Positions 8,542-17,915 are shown, counted from the stretch's first letter. The stretch: 64,000 bases of DNA from Cryobacterium luteum (GCF_900110125.1 NZ_FOCN01000013.1:1-64000), one strand, 5' to 3'. Numbers and translations are program-made. The notes: generated from the letters alone by a model not told the origin.

Positions 8542-9018
8542 TTACCCGATGTGGTCGCGCAGCTCCCGCAGCACGAGCGCGGTAGCCAGCGCAGCGGATG
8601 CCGCCTCCTCGCCCTTGTCCTCCCTGGATCCGGGTAGCCCGGCCCGGTCGAGGCCCTGCTGCTCGTCGTCGAGGGTCAACACGCCGAAACCCACGGGCTT
8701 GCCGGTGTCGAGGGCGACGCGGGTGAGGCCATCCGTTGCCGCATTTGAGACGAACTCGAAGTGGGGGGTGCCGCCGCGAATGATCACGCCGAGGGCGACG
8801 ACCGCGTCGGCCCCACTTTCGAGCGCGACCTTGCAGGCGACGGGCAGTTCGAAGCTGCCGGGAACGCGCACGAGGGAGAACTCCGCCTGGCTGGCTTCGA
8901 GTACCCGGGTGGCGCCGGCGATGAGGCCGTCGGTGATGACATCGTGCCACTGCCCGGCCACGATGACGACGCGCAGGCCCCGTGCGTCAACCGTGATTGT
9001 GGGTCCTGTTCCAGCCAT
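8542..9018 (-). CDS. ribH: 6,7-dimethyl-8-ribityllumazine synthase
   Basis: The product is 158 residues. It condenses 5-amino-6-ribitylamino-uracil with 3,4-dihydroxy-2-butanone 4-phosphate, the penultimate step of riboflavin synthesis, and normally forms a pentamer or 60-mer capsid. Visible family motifs are [31 protein letters not shown] with the catalytic histidine in TPHFE, and [12 protein letters not shown]. The frame is open far upstream, but the start is ATG 9016-9018, which shares one base with the ribBA stop (TAATG) and gives the family-typical N-terminus. Last gene of the riboswitch-controlled rib operon. Confidence 0.96.
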   Translation of the reverse strand: MAGTGPTITVDARGLRVVIVAGQWHDVITDGLIAGATRVLEASQAEFSLVRVPGSFELPVACKVALESGADAVVALGVIIRGGTPHFEFVSNAATDGLTRVALDTGKPVGFGVLTLDDEQQGLDRAGLPGSREDKGEEAASAALATALVLRELRDHIG

Positions 9019-10277
9019 TAGGCGATTCCGTTCATGATTTCGGCGTTCGTGATGTGGTGACCCATGCGGTCTCGCTTGGTGGCGAGGTATTCCTCGTTGT
9101 ATTCGCCGATGCCGACGACGAGCGGCACCCGCTCGCTCACGGCGACACCGTGCAGCTCGAGCTGTCGCACCTTCTCGGGGTTGTTGGTGAGCAGTCGCAC
9201 CGAGTTCAAGCCCAGATCGTGCAGGATGCTGCTGGCCGCGCCGTAATCGCGGCTGTCGATGGGCAGACCGAGCGCCACGTTCGCATCGAGGGTGTCGAGG
9301 CCGTCTTCCTGCAGTTCGTAGGCGCGCAGCTTGTTGATGAGGCCGATGCCGCGGCCTTCCTGACCGCGCAGGTAGACGACCACCCCGCCCTCCTCCTGGA
9401 TGATGTCGAGGGAGGCGTCGAGCTGCGGCCCGCACTCGCACTTGAGCGAGCCGAAGGCTTCGCCGGTGAGGCATTCGGAATGCACCCGCACGATGGCGCC
9501 GTCGACCGGGGTGCCGGCGACGAACGCCACGTGGTCGGCGCCGGTGGAGCGATCACGGTATGCGCGCACCCGGAAGGCGCCGTGGCGGGTGGGGACGGTG
9601 GTTTCCACCTCGAAGTCGACCCGCGGCGCTTCGGTGAGCGGGGCGATGGTCGGCAGGGCTTCGTTGGGATGAACCTCGTTGAGGTAGCTGATCAGGTCTT
9701 TGATCGTGATGACGAGCAGTCCTTCGCGCTCACCGAGTTCGAGCAGGCCGGGCAGACGCATCATCTCGCCGTCCTCGGCGACGATCTCGGCGATCGCCGC
9801 GACCGGAAACAGGCCGGCGAGTTTCATCAGGTCGACGCCGGCTTCGGTGTGTCCGCCGCGCTCGCGTACGCCGCCGTCGCGGGCTCGCAGCGGCAGGATG
9901 TGGCCGGGGCGGTGCAGGCTCGCCGGGGCCGACTGGGGATCGGCCAGCACGCGAAGGGTGTGGGCTCGGTCGGCGGCGCTGATGCCGGTCGACAGCCGGT
10001 CGGCGGCGTCGACGCTCACTGTGTAGTTGGTGCCGAGCGGGTCTTCGTTGTTCAGCACCATCACCGGCAGGTCGAGCTGGTCGGCGATTTCGTTGGTCAT
10101 CGGGGCGCAGATGAACCCGGAGGAGTAGCGCACCGTCCAGGCGATCCATTCCTGGGTGGCGAGCTGGGCGGAGATGATCACGTCGCCCTCGTTTTCGCGG
10201 CCCTCGTCGTCGGCGACGATGACCGGTCGGCCGAGGCGCAGGGCGTCGAGTGCGGAGGGAATATCGGCGAGGCTCAT
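9018..10277 (-). CDS. ribBA: Bifunctional 3,4-dihydroxy-2-butanone-4-phosphate synthase / GTP cyclohydrolase II
   Basis: A 419-residue fusion. Residues 1 to about 205 are the RibB domain (acidic loop [11 protein letters not shown], then [15 protein letters not shown] and [11 protein letters not shown]), which makes the four-carbon unit from ribulose 5-phosphate. Residues from about 210 are the RibA domain. It has [21 protein letters not shown] with the three zinc cysteines, the catalytic segment [19 protein letters not shown], and [13 protein letters not shown] with LLTNNPEK. RibA opens GTP to start the pathway. Both domains look intact, so one protein supplies both precursors. It overlaps ribE upstream by four bases and ribH downstream by one base. 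Confidence 0.97.
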   Translation of the reverse strand: MSLADIPSALDALRLGRPVIVADDEGRENEGDVIISAQLATQEWIAWTVRYSSGFICAPMTNEIADQLDLPVMVLNNEDPLGTNYTVSVDAADRLSTGISAADRAHTLRVLADPQSAPASLHRPGHILPLRARDGGVRERGGHTEAGVDLMKLAGLFPVAAIAEIVAEDGEMMRLPGLLELGEREGLLVITIKDLISYLNEVHPNEALPTIAPLTEAPRVDFEVETTVPTRHGAFRVRAYRDRSTGADHVAFVAGTPVDGAIVRVHSECLTGEAFGSLKCECGPQLDASLDIIQEEGGVVVYLRGQEGRGIGLINKLRAYELQEDGLDTLDANVALGLPIDSRDYGAASSILHDLGLNSVRLLTNNPEKVRQLELHGVAVSERVPLVVGIGEYNEEYLATKRDRMGHHITNAEIMNGIA

Positions 10278-10918
10278 GATGCGCTCCTTGTTTCGGGGTG
10301 GGAATTGTGGGTCGCGCGAAGGTCCAGCATCCGCTCAACGTGTCGGGCCAGAATGTCGGTTTCGAGGTTGACGCTGTCGCCGACCTGGCGTTCGCCGAGG
10401 GTGGTGGCGGCGAGGGTCTCGGGAATGAGCGACACCTCGAACCATTGGCTGGCCTCGGCGGCCGGGCTGATATTGCTCACGGTGAGGGAGACGCCGTCGA
10501 TGGCGATCGAGCCCTTGCCGACGACGAGTGGCGCGAGTTCGGTGTTCAGGCTGAACCGCAGCACTCGCCAGGCGTCACCCGGCGTGACGGCGAGTACGGT
10601 GCTCGTGCCGTCGATGTGGCCCTGCACGATGTGACCGCCGAGACGGTCGCCGACGAGGGCTGCGCGTTCCAGGTTGACCGGCGCGCCGACGCGGGCGTCG
10701 GACAGCGTTGACATCGACAGGGTCTGCGCCATCACGTCGGCGGTGAACGTGTCGGCGGTGCGTTCGACCACGGTGAGGCAGACGCCCTGCACGGCGATGG
10801 AATCACCGTGGCCCACGCCCTCGACGACGAGCGGGCCGCGAATGGTGAGGCGGGCGGCATCCGCTGTGGTCTCGATGCGCTCGATCTGACCGAGCTCCTC
10901 GATGATTCCGGTGAACAT
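10274..10918 (-). CDS. ribE: Riboflavin synthase, alpha subunit
   Basis: A 214-residue protein with the two lumazine-binding repeats expected of riboflavin synthase. The first starts MFTGIIEELGQIERIE with GDSIAVQGVCLTVVE, and the second has LGGHIVQGHIDGTSTV and KGSIAIDGVSLTVSNI. It dismutates two lumazine molecules to riboflavin and the pyrimidine precursor, as a trimer. The gene is also called ribC in some organisms. It starts 8 bases after the ribD stop and overlaps ribBA by four bases. The C-terminal tail after about residue 195 is variable in the family. Confidence 0.96.
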   Translation of the reverse strand: MFTGIIEELGQIERIETTADAARLTIRGPLVVEGVGHGDSIAVQGVCLTVVERTADTFTADVMAQTLSMSTLSDARVGAPVNLERAALVGDRLGGHIVQGHIDGTSTVLAVTPGDAWRVLRFSLNTELAPLVVGKGSIAIDGVSLTVSNISPAAEASQWFEVSLIPETLAATTLGERQVGDSVNLETDILARHVERMLDLRATHNSHPETRSAS

Positions 10919-10926
10919 GGGGTTCC

Positions 10927-11970
10927 TTAGTTGGTGCGAGGCCGGGCGACGAGGCGAATATCGTCGCCGAGCCGGTCGAGGGAATAGATGGAGAGGCGGC
11001 GCTGCTCGCCGATGGTGGACACGCCCAGATCGGTGATGGCGAGCCGCGGCCCGCCGATCAGGGTCGGTGCGAGGTAGATGAGGTATTCGTCGACCAGCCC
11101 GGCGGCGACGAAGGCGCTCGCTACGGTCGGTCCGCCCTCGATGAACACGCTGCGCAGGCCCCGCTGGTGCAGGTTGGTCAGCAGTCCCGGTAAGTCGAGC
11201 CCGTCGAAAAACAGTGGCTGCTGTGGGTGGTGCAGCAGGGCAGCGGATGCCGGCACCTCACGGCGGCCGACCACAACGGGCACCGGCTGCCGGGGGAGCA
11301 GCCCGCCGTCAGCGCCCCGCGCGGTCAGGGCCGGGTCGTCGGCGAGCACGGTGCCGGTGCCGACCAGAATCGTGTCGCAGGCCGCGCGGCGCCGGTGCAC
11401 GTCGAGGCGGGCATCCGGCCCGGTGATCCAGCGGCTGGAACCGTCGGCGGCGGCGGCGCGCCCGTCGAGGCTCGACGCCCATTTAAGTGTGACGAACGGG
11501 CGGCCGAGGCGAGCGGCCACGAGCCAGTCGCCGAGGAACGCCTCACCGTTCTCGGCGAGCAGGCCGCCCTGCACCCCAATGCCGGCGGCACGCAGCCGTT
11601 CCGCGCCGCCGCAGGAGTGCTCGCCGGGGTCGGTCACCGAGTAGACGACGCGGGCAACACCGGCCTCGATCAGGGCCAGCGCGCACGGACCGGTGCGGCC
11701 GACGTGGTTACACGGTTCGAGCGTGACGACGACGGTGCTGCCGCGAGCGCCGCCAGGAGCGAGCTTCGACAGGGCGTCGACCTCGGCGTGGCGGCTGCCG
11801 GCGCCGCGGTGCCAGCCTTCGGCGAGCACGTCGCCGTGCGCGTTCAGAATGACGCAGCCGACCCGCGGGTTCACCCCGGTGGCGGGGCCGTGGGTGGCCA
11901 GTTCGAGGGCACGGAGCATGGCGCCGTGCAGCACCGACCGATCCAGGCCGACTGCCGCTTTGTTGGTCAT
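10927..11970 (-). CDS. ribD: Bifunctional pyrimidine deaminase / reductase
   Basis: A 347-residue protein. The N-terminal deaminase domain carries the zinc site SRHAEVDALSKL and TLEPCNHVGRTGPC, and the C-terminal reductase domain has FVTLKWASSLDGRAAAADG, ITGPDARLDVHRRRA and VFIEGGPTVASAF. Together they perform the second and third steps of the pathway. An upstream in-frame ATG (12057) would put the N-terminus inside the riboswitch leader. ATG 11968-11970 (MTNKAAVGLDRS) with GAGGGCGGG before it fits the family length better. First gene of ribD-ribE-ribBA-ribH, 100 bases after the FMN aptamer. Confidence 0.94.
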   Translation of the reverse strand: MTNKAAVGLDRSVLHGAMLRALELATHGPATGVNPRVGCVILNAHGDVLAEGWHRGAGSRHAEVDALSKLAPGGARGSTVVVTLEPCNHVGRTGPCALALIEAGVARVVYSVTDPGEHSCGGAERLRAAGIGVQGGLLAENGEAFLGDWLVAARLGRPFVTLKWASSLDGRAAAADGSSRWITGPDARLDVHRRRAACDTILVGTGTVLADDPALTARGADGGLLPRQPVPVVVGRREVPASAALLHHPQQPLFFDGLDLPGLLTNLHQRGLRSVFIEGGPTVASAFVAAGLVDEYLIYLAPTLIGGPRLAITDLGVSTIGEQRRLSIYSLDRLGDDIRLVARPRTN

Positions 11971-12070
11971 CCCGCCCTCATCCTGTGTCGGACGAGCTCC
12001 GGGGGGTATGGGGGTACGCAGACGCGCACAAACCCGTCGGTCGACCGTAGGAGCCAACCAACTCGTGCGC

Positions 12071-12200
12071 CTCCCGTCCGGACTTTAACCGTCGGTGCTG
12101 GAATTTCACCAGCTCAACCGTTTCGCCCCTCAAACCTTCTCAAGGAACTAACGGGTCGCGGACTCTAACCGCCGGTTCGGATTTACACCGACCCCGGAGC
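12071..12200 (-). promoter_or_regulatory. FMN riboswitch (RFN element) upstream of ribD
   Basis: Read on the minus strand, the hallmark RFN blocks appear in order: CCGGGGTCGGTGTAAATCCG, AACCGGCGGTTAGAGTCCGC, a variable helix, then GAGCTGGTGAAATTCCAGC and ACCGACGGTTAAAGTCCGG closing with ACGGGAG. These are the conserved junction segments of the six-helix FMN aptamer. Excess FMN should shut down the rib genes. The roughly 100 bases between the aptamer and the ribD start contain GCGCAC and GTGCGC segments that could form alternative pairing, but no classic terminator with a U tract, so translational or Rho-linked control is plausible. A TATAAA at 12217-12222 (minus strand) may be the -10 element. 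Confidence 0.96.
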
Positions 12201-12264
12201 ACGTGTTGTACTTCTATTTATAGTGCAACACCGTACGCTCCGGCGTATTCCGTTCAATATCCGA

Positions 12265-13239
12265 TCAGGGTGCCTCGACCAGGGCGCGGGCCGTGCTCTC
12301 ATCGACGAACAGGTCGGTGATGAGCCGCGCGGCCAGGGCTCCGCGCAGGCTCGCGAGTTTGGAGCGGCCGGCCACAACGCAGATGCGGCGTGGGGTGCGA
12401 CGCAGCACGGTGAAGTCGGGGCCGGTCGAGCGTTCGTTCAGGGTGATGCCGTCGGTCGAACCGTCGGCGCGGTAGAACACCGTCGCCACATCACCGACCA
12501 CGCCGGCCGTGCTGAGCGCATCGAATTCGGCCTGTTCGAGGTAGCCGCCGGCGTAGACGCGACTGATCACACCGGAGAAGGGGGAGCCGAGGCCGAACAG
12601 GGCGATGTCCATGGTGGCCTGCATGTCGATCAGGCGGCTGATGCTGCGTTCGCGCCACAATGCCTGTTTCGTTGCCGGGTCGTCGAAGAAGGCGGGTACC
12701 GGAAACTGCTGAACGTGAGCGCCGAAGGCCGTACCGAAGCGGCCGAGAATCTCACTCGCGTAGCCGAGACCGGTCGTGCGCATGTTTCCGGCGCCGTTGA
12801 GCTGCACGACCTGCGAGTTGTGGGTCTGTTTCGGGGTCACGTGCCGGCTGATCGCGTTCATGGTCGAACCCCACGCGATGCCCATGGTCATGTTGGAGTC
12901 AAAGTATTGGCCGAGAATCCGTGCAACCGAGAGCGCCACGCGCTCCAGCCGGTCGACGTCGCTCGCGCTGTCCGGAACCGGAACCACGTGTGCGGTGACC
13001 TGGAATCGGGCTTCGATCTGCTGCTCGAGGTGACTCGGGGCATCCAATGGCGACTTGATCTGAATGTTCACCAGACCGGTCTCCCGGGCGTGACTGAGCA
13101 GGCGGGAGACCGAGGAACGGGAGGTATGCAACTCCTGCGCTATGGCCTCCATCGTGAGGTCCTGCAGGTAATACAGGTGCGCCGCGGTGAGGGCATCGCG
13201 GCTGCGATCGGACTGCACTGGATCGGTAGCGTAGGTCAC
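12265..13239 (-). CDS. SorC-family (DeoR-like) transcriptional regulator, candidate glycerol regulator
   Basis: A 324-residue protein. The N-terminal helix-turn-helix (about residues 15-60) includes LQDLTMEAIAQELHTSRSSV and SRLLSHARETGLV. It is followed by the SorC/CggR-type sugar-phosphate-binding domain with MGIAWGSTMNAIS, QLNGAGNM, ALFGLGSPF and VVGDVATVFY. Family members are tetrameric repressors or activators responding to phosphorylated sugars. The start is taken as GTG 13237-13239 because AGGAG stands five bases upstream; the earlier GTG at 13252 has no such site. It is divergent from glpD-glpF-glpK, with a palindrome at 13261, which suggests control of glycerol catabolism. Effector and targets are inferred from position only. 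Confidence 0.88.
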   Translation of the reverse strand: MTYATDPVQSDRSRDALTAAHLYYLQDLTMEAIAQELHTSRSSVSRLLSHARETGLVNIQIKSPLDAPSHLEQQIEARFQVTAHVVPVPDSASDVDRLERVALSVARILGQYFDSNMTMGIAWGSTMNAISRHVTPKQTHNSQVVQLNGAGNMRTTGLGYASEILGRFGTAFGAHVQQFPVPAFFDDPATKQALWRERSISRLIDMQATMDIALFGLGSPFSGVISRVYAGGYLEQAEFDALSTAGVVGDVATVFYRADGSTDGITLNERSTGPDFTVLRRTPRRICVVAGRSKLASLRGALAARLITDLFVDESTARALVEAP

Positions 13240-13260
13240 GGCGGCTCCTTGCACGTATGT

Positions 13261-13273
13261 TCAATCCGATTGA
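13261..13273. promoter_or_regulatory. Candidate operator palindrome between the SorC regulator and glpD
   Basis: TCAATC and GATTGA flank a single C, a perfect 13-base inverted repeat 22 bases upstream of the chosen regulator start and about 90 bases before glpD. A nearby GACTGTCAGACTG (about 13285-13298) has repeated GACTG words. The position suits a shared divergent operator; no binding data are implied. Confidence 0.45.
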
Positions 13274-13361
13274 GAAATTGTGTCGGACTGTCAGACTGAA
13301 TCTATTCATACGGCCTGCCCCGCGCAAATCACGGGCCGGCCCCGAGACAGAGGTGACAACA

Positions 13362-15104
13362 ATGTCGTTCTTAAACTCACAGACGTCAACCGCGATCTCC
13401 GACCGCCCCCGCGCCCAGGTGCTCATCATCGGCGCCGGCATCAACGGCATCGCGACCTTCCGTGACCTGGCCCTGCAGGGCGTTGACGTGGTCATCGTCG
13501 AGAAGAATGACTTCGTCTCCGGAGCCTCCTCGGCCAGCTCGCACATGATCCACGGCGGCGTGCGGTACCTTGAAAACGGTGAGTTTCGCTTGGTGAAGGA
13601 ATCGGTCGAGGAACGCAACGGCCTGCTCAAGATCGCACCGCACTACGTCAAGCCGCTGCAGACGACCATTCCCATCTTCTCCACCTTCTCCGGAGTGATG
13701 GCCGCGCCGCTGCGCTTCGTCACCCACAAGCAGGGCGCCAAGCACGTCGAGCGCGGTGCCATGCTGATCAAAATCGGCATGATGATCTACGACGCCTTCT
13801 CGCGCGACGGCGGAACGGTGCCGCGCCACGAATTCAAGGGCCGCACCAAGGCGCTCGCTGCCCTGCCGCTGCTGAACCCGGGCCTCAAGTACACGGCCAC
13901 CTACTACGACGCCGCCATGCACGACCCGGAGCGCCTCGCCCTCGACGTGCTGCGCGACGGCCTCGACGCCGGCTTGCACGCCCGCGCCGCCAATTACGTT
14001 GAAGCTGCCGGCATGACCGAGAACGGTGTGCTCCTGCGCAACTCGATCACCGGTGAAGAGTTCACCTTCCAAGCGGATGTCGTCGTCAACACGAGCGGGC
14101 CGTGGACCGACCTGACCAACACGGCTCTCGGCCAGCCGAGCACCTTCATGGGCGGCACCAAAGGTTCGCACATTGTGCTGGACAACCCTGAGCTGCTCGC
14201 GGCGACGGGTGGTCGCGAGATCTTCTTCGAGCATGAAGACGGCCGTATCGTGCTGATCTACCCGCTCAAGGGACGTGTTCTGGTCGGCACCACCGACCTC
14301 GAGCACGACATGACCAAGCCGATTCGTTGCACCGAAGACGAGATCGACTACTTCTTCGACCTGGTCGCGCACGTTTTCCCAACCGTTCCGGTCGACCGGT
14401 CACACATCGTGTTCCGCTTCGCCGGTGTGCGCCCGCTGCCTCGCCACGACGAGGAAGCCCCCGGTTTCGTCTCCCGCGACTACCGCATCGAGTCGCGTCC
14501 GCTGCCCCGCACCGGAGCCGCCGACGGCACCCTGCTCAGCCTGGTCGGCGGCAAGTGGACCACCTTCCGCGCTCTGGCCGAAAACCTGAGCACCGACATC
14601 CTGACGTTGCTCGGACTGCCGCGCACCGTCTCGACCGAGGGGCTCGCCATTGGCGGCGGCCGCGATTTTCCGGCCACCGAAGCCGCCCACCTGGTTTGGG
14701 TCACCGCGCACGGCGATGAGGTCGGTGCCGACCGTGCGGCCGCCCTGCTCTCCCGCTACGGCACGCGCGCGAGCGAGGTCATCGACTTTCTGACCGACCC
14801 ATCGAGTGAACCGGATGCCCCGCTCCGCCACAACGCCGCCTACACCCGACGCGAGATCGAATTTCTCGCCGGGACCGAGAGCGTCGTGCGCCTGATCGAC
14901 CTGCTCCTGCGTCGCACCAGCATGGCCTTCGTCGGTGCCGTCACCACCCCGTTGATCGAAGAACTCGCACTCGTCGTCGCTCCCGTTCTCGGCTGGGACG
15001 CCGGGCGCCGAGCCGAGGAGATCGAGCTGACCCGCGGCATCCTGATCGACGTGCACGGGGTCGACCTCGCCCCGGTCAGTTCCGGCTCGGTCCTCACCTC
15101 GTAG
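13362..15104 (+). CDS. glpD: Glycerol-3-phosphate dehydrogenase, aerobic FAD-linked
   Basis: A 580-residue flavoprotein that oxidises glycerol 3-phosphate to dihydroxyacetone phosphate and passes electrons to the membrane quinone pool. The FAD Rossmann motif is LIIGAGINGIATFRDLALQG, followed by ASSASSHMIHGGVRYLE. The late LSLVGGKWTTFRALAE is the conserved FAD-contacting stretch, and the C-terminal DAO_C domain covers roughly the last 120 residues. The frame is open from 13257, but the earlier part would cover the promoter. ATG 13362, after GACAGAGGTG, gives MSFLNSQTSTAI and a normal length. First gene of glpD-glpF-glpK. Confidence 0.96.
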   Translation: MSFLNSQTSTAISDRPRAQVLIIGAGINGIATFRDLALQGVDVVIVEKNDFVSGASSASSHMIHGGVRYLENGEFRLVKESVEERNGLLKIAPHYVKPLQTTIPIFSTFSGVMAAPLRFVTHKQGAKHVERGAMLIKIGMMIYDAFSRDGGTVPRHEFKGRTKALAALPLLNPGLKYTATYYDAAMHDPERLALDVLRDGLDAGLHARAANYVEAAGMTENGVLLRNSITGEEFTFQADVVVNTSGPWTDLTNTALGQPSTFMGGTKGSHIVLDNPELLAATGGREIFFEHEDGRIVLIYPLKGRVLVGTTDLEHDMTKPIRCTEDEIDYFFDLVAHVFPTVPVDRSHIVFRFAGVRPLPRHDEEAPGFVSRDYRIESRPLPRTGAADGTLLSLVGGKWTTFRALAENLSTDILTLLGLPRTVSTEGLAIGGGRDFPATEAAHLVWVTAHGDEVGADRAAALLSRYGTRASEVIDFLTDPSSEPDAPLRHNAAYTRREIEFLAGTESVVRLIDLLLRRTSMAFVGAVTTPLIEELALVVAPVLGWDAGRRAEEIELTRGILIDVHGVDLAPVSSGSVLTS

Positions 15105-15110
15105 TACCCG

Positions 15111-15156
15111 CACCGGCCGGCAATCTGCACGAACGTGCAGCGAAAACCGGCCGGTG
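15111..15156 (+). other. Nested hairpin in the glpD-glpF gap
   Basis: The outer arms CACCGGCCGG (15111-15120) and CCGGCCGGTG (15147-15156) are perfect. Inside them CTGCAC and GTGCAG (15125-15130 and 15135-15140) form a second small stem around GAAC. It lies seven bases after the glpD stop. It could be a partial terminator or a processing or stabilising structure that sets glpD and glpF levels apart, or an operator. There is no U tract. Confidence 0.6.
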
Positions 15157-15255
15157 CCTGCCCGGGCGCCGATACGTTTTTAAGCACGCCAGAACGATCG
15201 CCGCACTCGACAACAAGGTCGGTCGGCGCACGCAACACCCATCTGAAAGGTCAAT

Positions 15256-16014
15256 GTGGACAATCTCGGTGTCGTCTTTATGTCAGAGGTCGTGGGAACG
15301 GCCATCCTCGTCTTGCTCGGCTGCGGCGTGGTCGCCAACGTCGCACTCGCCAGGAACAAAGGCTTCGGCGGCGGCTTTCTCATGGTCACCATCGGGTGGG
15401 GCCTCGCGGTCTACGCCGGAGTCATCGCCTCATACAACTCAGGCGCCCACCTGAACCCGGCCGTCACCCTCGGCCTCGTCGCGAGCGGAACCGACACCTT
15501 CGGGTCCGGGGTGCCGGTCAACGTCGCGTCAACGCTCGTCTACATCGGCGCGCAGCTGATCGGCGGTATTCTCGGTGCCGTGGTGGTCTGGCTGGCCTAC
15601 AAGCAGCACTTCGATCAGGAACCGGAACCGGCCAATAAGCTCGGTGTCTTCTCGACCGGGCCGGCCATCCGGTCCTACGGCTGGAACCTCGTCACCGAGA
15701 TCATCGGCACCTTTGTGCTCGTCTTCGTTGTCATCGGCTTCGGCCGCAACGGCGACGCCGGCGGCCTCGCCGCTCTCGGTGCGCTGCCGGTGGCTCTGCT
15801 CGTGATCGCGATCGGCGCATCGCTCGGTGGACCGACCGGTTACGCGATCAACCCGGCTCGTGACCTGGGCCCCCGCATCGCGCACTTCCTGCTGCCGATC
15901 AAGGGCAAGGGGTCCAGCGATTGGTCCTACTCCTGGGTTCCGGTCGTCGGTCCCATCATCGGCGGCGTCGTCGCCGGCGCGTCTTCCGGCGTGCTCATGC
16001 CCATCCTGGGCTGA
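15256..16014 (+). CDS. glpF: Glycerol uptake facilitator (aquaglyceroporin, MIP family)
   Basis: A 252-residue, six-helix MIP channel. The two half-helix signatures are present: SGAHLNPAVTLGL in the first half and GYAINPARDLGP in the second. The aspartate after the second NPAR box is the mark of glycerol-conducting rather than water-only channels. The start is GTG 15256 behind CTGAAAGG, giving MDNLGVVFMSEVVGTAIL; a shorter product from ATG 15280 is possible. It lets glycerol enter by diffusion for trapping by the kinase encoded next, 70 bases downstream. Confidence 0.95.
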   Translation: MDNLGVVFMSEVVGTAILVLLGCGVVANVALARNKGFGGGFLMVTIGWGLAVYAGVIASYNSGAHLNPAVTLGLVASGTDTFGSGVPVNVASTLVYIGAQLIGGILGAVVVWLAYKQHFDQEPEPANKLGVFSTGPAIRSYGWNLVTEIIGTFVLVFVVIGFGRNGDAGGLAALGALPVALLVIAIGASLGGPTGYAINPARDLGPRIAHFLLPIKGKGSSDWSYSWVPVVGPIIGGVVAGASSGVLMPILG

Positions 16015-16084
16015 GCCGGCCGACGCAGGCCGCAGCATCCGTTTCTATACTTAATTCCCACCTGGAACAACAAAGGAGTTACAC

Positions 16085-17599
16085 ATGGCCAAGTATGTTC
16101 TCGCCATCGACCAGGGAACCACGAGCTCCCGCGCCATCATCTTCGACAAGGCCGGGTCGATCATCTCGACCGGGCAGCTCGAGCACGAACAGATTCTGCC
16201 GCAGGCCGGCTGGGTCGAGCACGACCCCAAGGAGATCTGGGACAACACCCGTGAGGCCATCGGGCAGGCGTTGTCGAAGGCCAACATCACCCGCCACGAC
16301 ATTGAAGCCGTCGGCATCACCAACCAGCGCGAAACCGCTGTCGTCTGGGACAAGAACACCGGCGTGCCCGTTTACAACGCCATCGTCTGGCAGGATACCC
16401 GCACCCAGTCGATCGTCGACCGCCTCGCGGCTGACGGCGGCGTCGAACGGTTCAAGAACAAGGTCGGCCTGCCGCTGGCCACCTACTTCTCCGGCACCAA
16501 GATCGTCTGGATTCTCGAAAACGTCGAGGGGGCACGCGAGAAAGCGGATGCCGGCGACCTCCTGTTCGGCACCACCGATTCCTGGGTGTTGTGGAACCTG
16601 ACCGGCGGCACCGAGGGCGGCGTGCATGCGACCGACGTCACCAACGCGAGCCGCACCATGTTCATGGACCTGGAAACCCTGCAGTGGGACGACGAGATCC
16701 TCGCCGTCTTCGACGTGCCCAGGTCGATGCTGCCCGAGATCAAATCGTCATCCGAGGTCTACGGCATTGCGAGCGGGCACAGCCTGCTGCGCGAGGTGCC
16801 GATATCCGGCATCCTCGGCGACCAGCAGGCGGCGACCTTCGGCCAGGCCGCCTTCGACCAGGGCGAGGCGAAGAACACCTACGGCACCGGAAACTTTTTG
16901 ATCTTCAACACCGGCACCGAGATCATCCACTCCAAGAACGGCCTGCTCACCACCGTGGGTTACAAGCTCGGCGATGCTCCGGTGCACTACGCGCTCGAAG
17001 GCTCGATCGCGGTGACCGGCTCACTCGTGCAGTGGATGCGCGACCAGCTCGGCATCATCAGGAACGCCTCCGAGATCGAAGACCTCGCCAAGACGGTCAC
17101 CGACAACGGCGGCGCCTACTTCGTGCCGGCCTTCTCCGGCCTGTTCGCGCCGTACTGGCGCTCCGACGCCCGCGGCGCCCTGGTCGGCCTCACCCGGTAC
17201 GTCAACAAGGGCCACATTGCCCGTGCGGCCCTCGAGGCCATCGCTTACCAGACCCGCGAGGTGCTCGACGCGGTCAACGCCGACTCCGGTGTGCCGCTGA
17301 CCGAGCTCAAGGTCGACGGCGGAGCCACGGCCAACGACCTGCTCATGCAGTTCCAGGCCGACATCATCGGCGTGCCGGTCGTGCGCCCGGTCGTTGCCGA
17401 GACCACCGCCCTCGGCGCCGCCTACGCCGCCGGCCTGGCCGTCGGCTTCTGGAGCGGCCTCGACGACCTGCGCTCCAACTGGCAGGAAGATGCCCGCTGG
17501 GAGCCCGCCATGGACAAGGAGGAGGCCGCCCGCCTGCTGCGCAACTGGAAGAAAGCCGTCACGAAGACCCTCGACTGGGTAGACGAAGACGTGCGGTAA
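16085..17599 (+). CDS. glpK: Glycerol kinase
   Basis: A 504-residue FGGY kinase that phosphorylates glycerol to sn-glycerol 3-phosphate with ATP. N-terminal phosphate-loop [18 protein letters not shown], conserved [11 protein letters not shown], the substrate region [11 protein letters not shown], the ATPase block [10 protein letters not shown] with KNTYGTGNF, and the C-terminal [19 protein letters not shown] are all intact. The ATG is preceded by AAAGGAG with ideal spacing. It completes the glpD-glpF-glpK set, and a GC-rich hairpin follows. Confidence 0.97.
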   Translation: MAKYVLAIDQGTTSSRAIIFDKAGSIISTGQLEHEQILPQAGWVEHDPKEIWDNTREAIGQALSKANITRHDIEAVGITNQRETAVVWDKNTGVPVYNAIVWQDTRTQSIVDRLAADGGVERFKNKVGLPLATYFSGTKIVWILENVEGAREKADAGDLLFGTTDSWVLWNLTGGTEGGVHATDVTNASRTMFMDLETLQWDDEILAVFDVPRSMLPEIKSSSEVYGIASGHSLLREVPISGILGDQQAATFGQAAFDQGEAKNTYGTGNFLIFNTGTEIIHSKNGLLTTVGYKLGDAPVHYALEGSIAVTGSLVQWMRDQLGIIRNASEIEDLAKTVTDNGGAYFVPAFSGLFAPYWRSDARGALVGLTRYVNKGHIARAALEAIAYQTREVLDAVNADSGVPLTELKVDGGATANDLLMQFQADIIGVPVVRPVVAETTALGAAYAAGLAVGFWSGLDDLRSNWQEDARWEPAMDKEEAARLLRNWKKAVTKTLDWVDEDVR

Positions 17600-17626
17600 C
17601 CCGCACCAGACCGATCCGGCGTTACG

Positions 17627-17658
17627 GCCCGGCCCGCGCCTCTGCGCGGCCGGGCTTT
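17627..17658 (+). terminator. Rho-independent terminator after glpK
   Basis: GCCCGGCCCGCGC pairs with GCGCGGCCGGGC across a CTCT-type loop, with one bulged C, and is followed by TTTC. It lies 27 bases after the glpK stop. Confidence 0.75.
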
Positions 17659-17698
17659 CGGCATCGTCCGTGTTCCTCTCCTCGTGCGCACTCTCTCC

Positions 17699-17795
17699 GT
17701 GGCTAATTCAGGAAATCCGTTGGTATGGCGGCCGGTGGGCCGCGGATCTGCGCGGCCAGTTCCCTTCGACCCCGAGAATTTCCTGAATTGGCCAC
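17699..17795. repeat. REPIN-like palindromic unit 1 (97 bp)
   Basis: Left arm GTGGCTAATTCAGGAAAT (17699-17716) and inverted right arm (17776-17795, reading GTGGCCAATTCAGGAAAT on the other strand) enclose about 60 bp of GC-rich sequence unlike that in the other units. The 520-bp stretch from 17600 to the next gene holds only the glpK terminator and units 1 and 2; I see no coding region in it. Confidence 0.9.
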
Positions 17796-17915
17796 GGCAC
17801 GGGCGGGGAACCTCGGGGGACGTGCCGAGCGCCGCATCCGTTCACCCTGGCAAGTGCCAGGATCGGGCCTCCCGCGTGGGCCGGACGGCCAAGACCGGTC
17901 TGCACGAACCTGACG

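Noticed and set aside
9019-9474. N-terminal extension of lumazine synthase into ribBA
   Set aside because: The extension is the out-of-frame reading of ribBA; the family start is at 9018.
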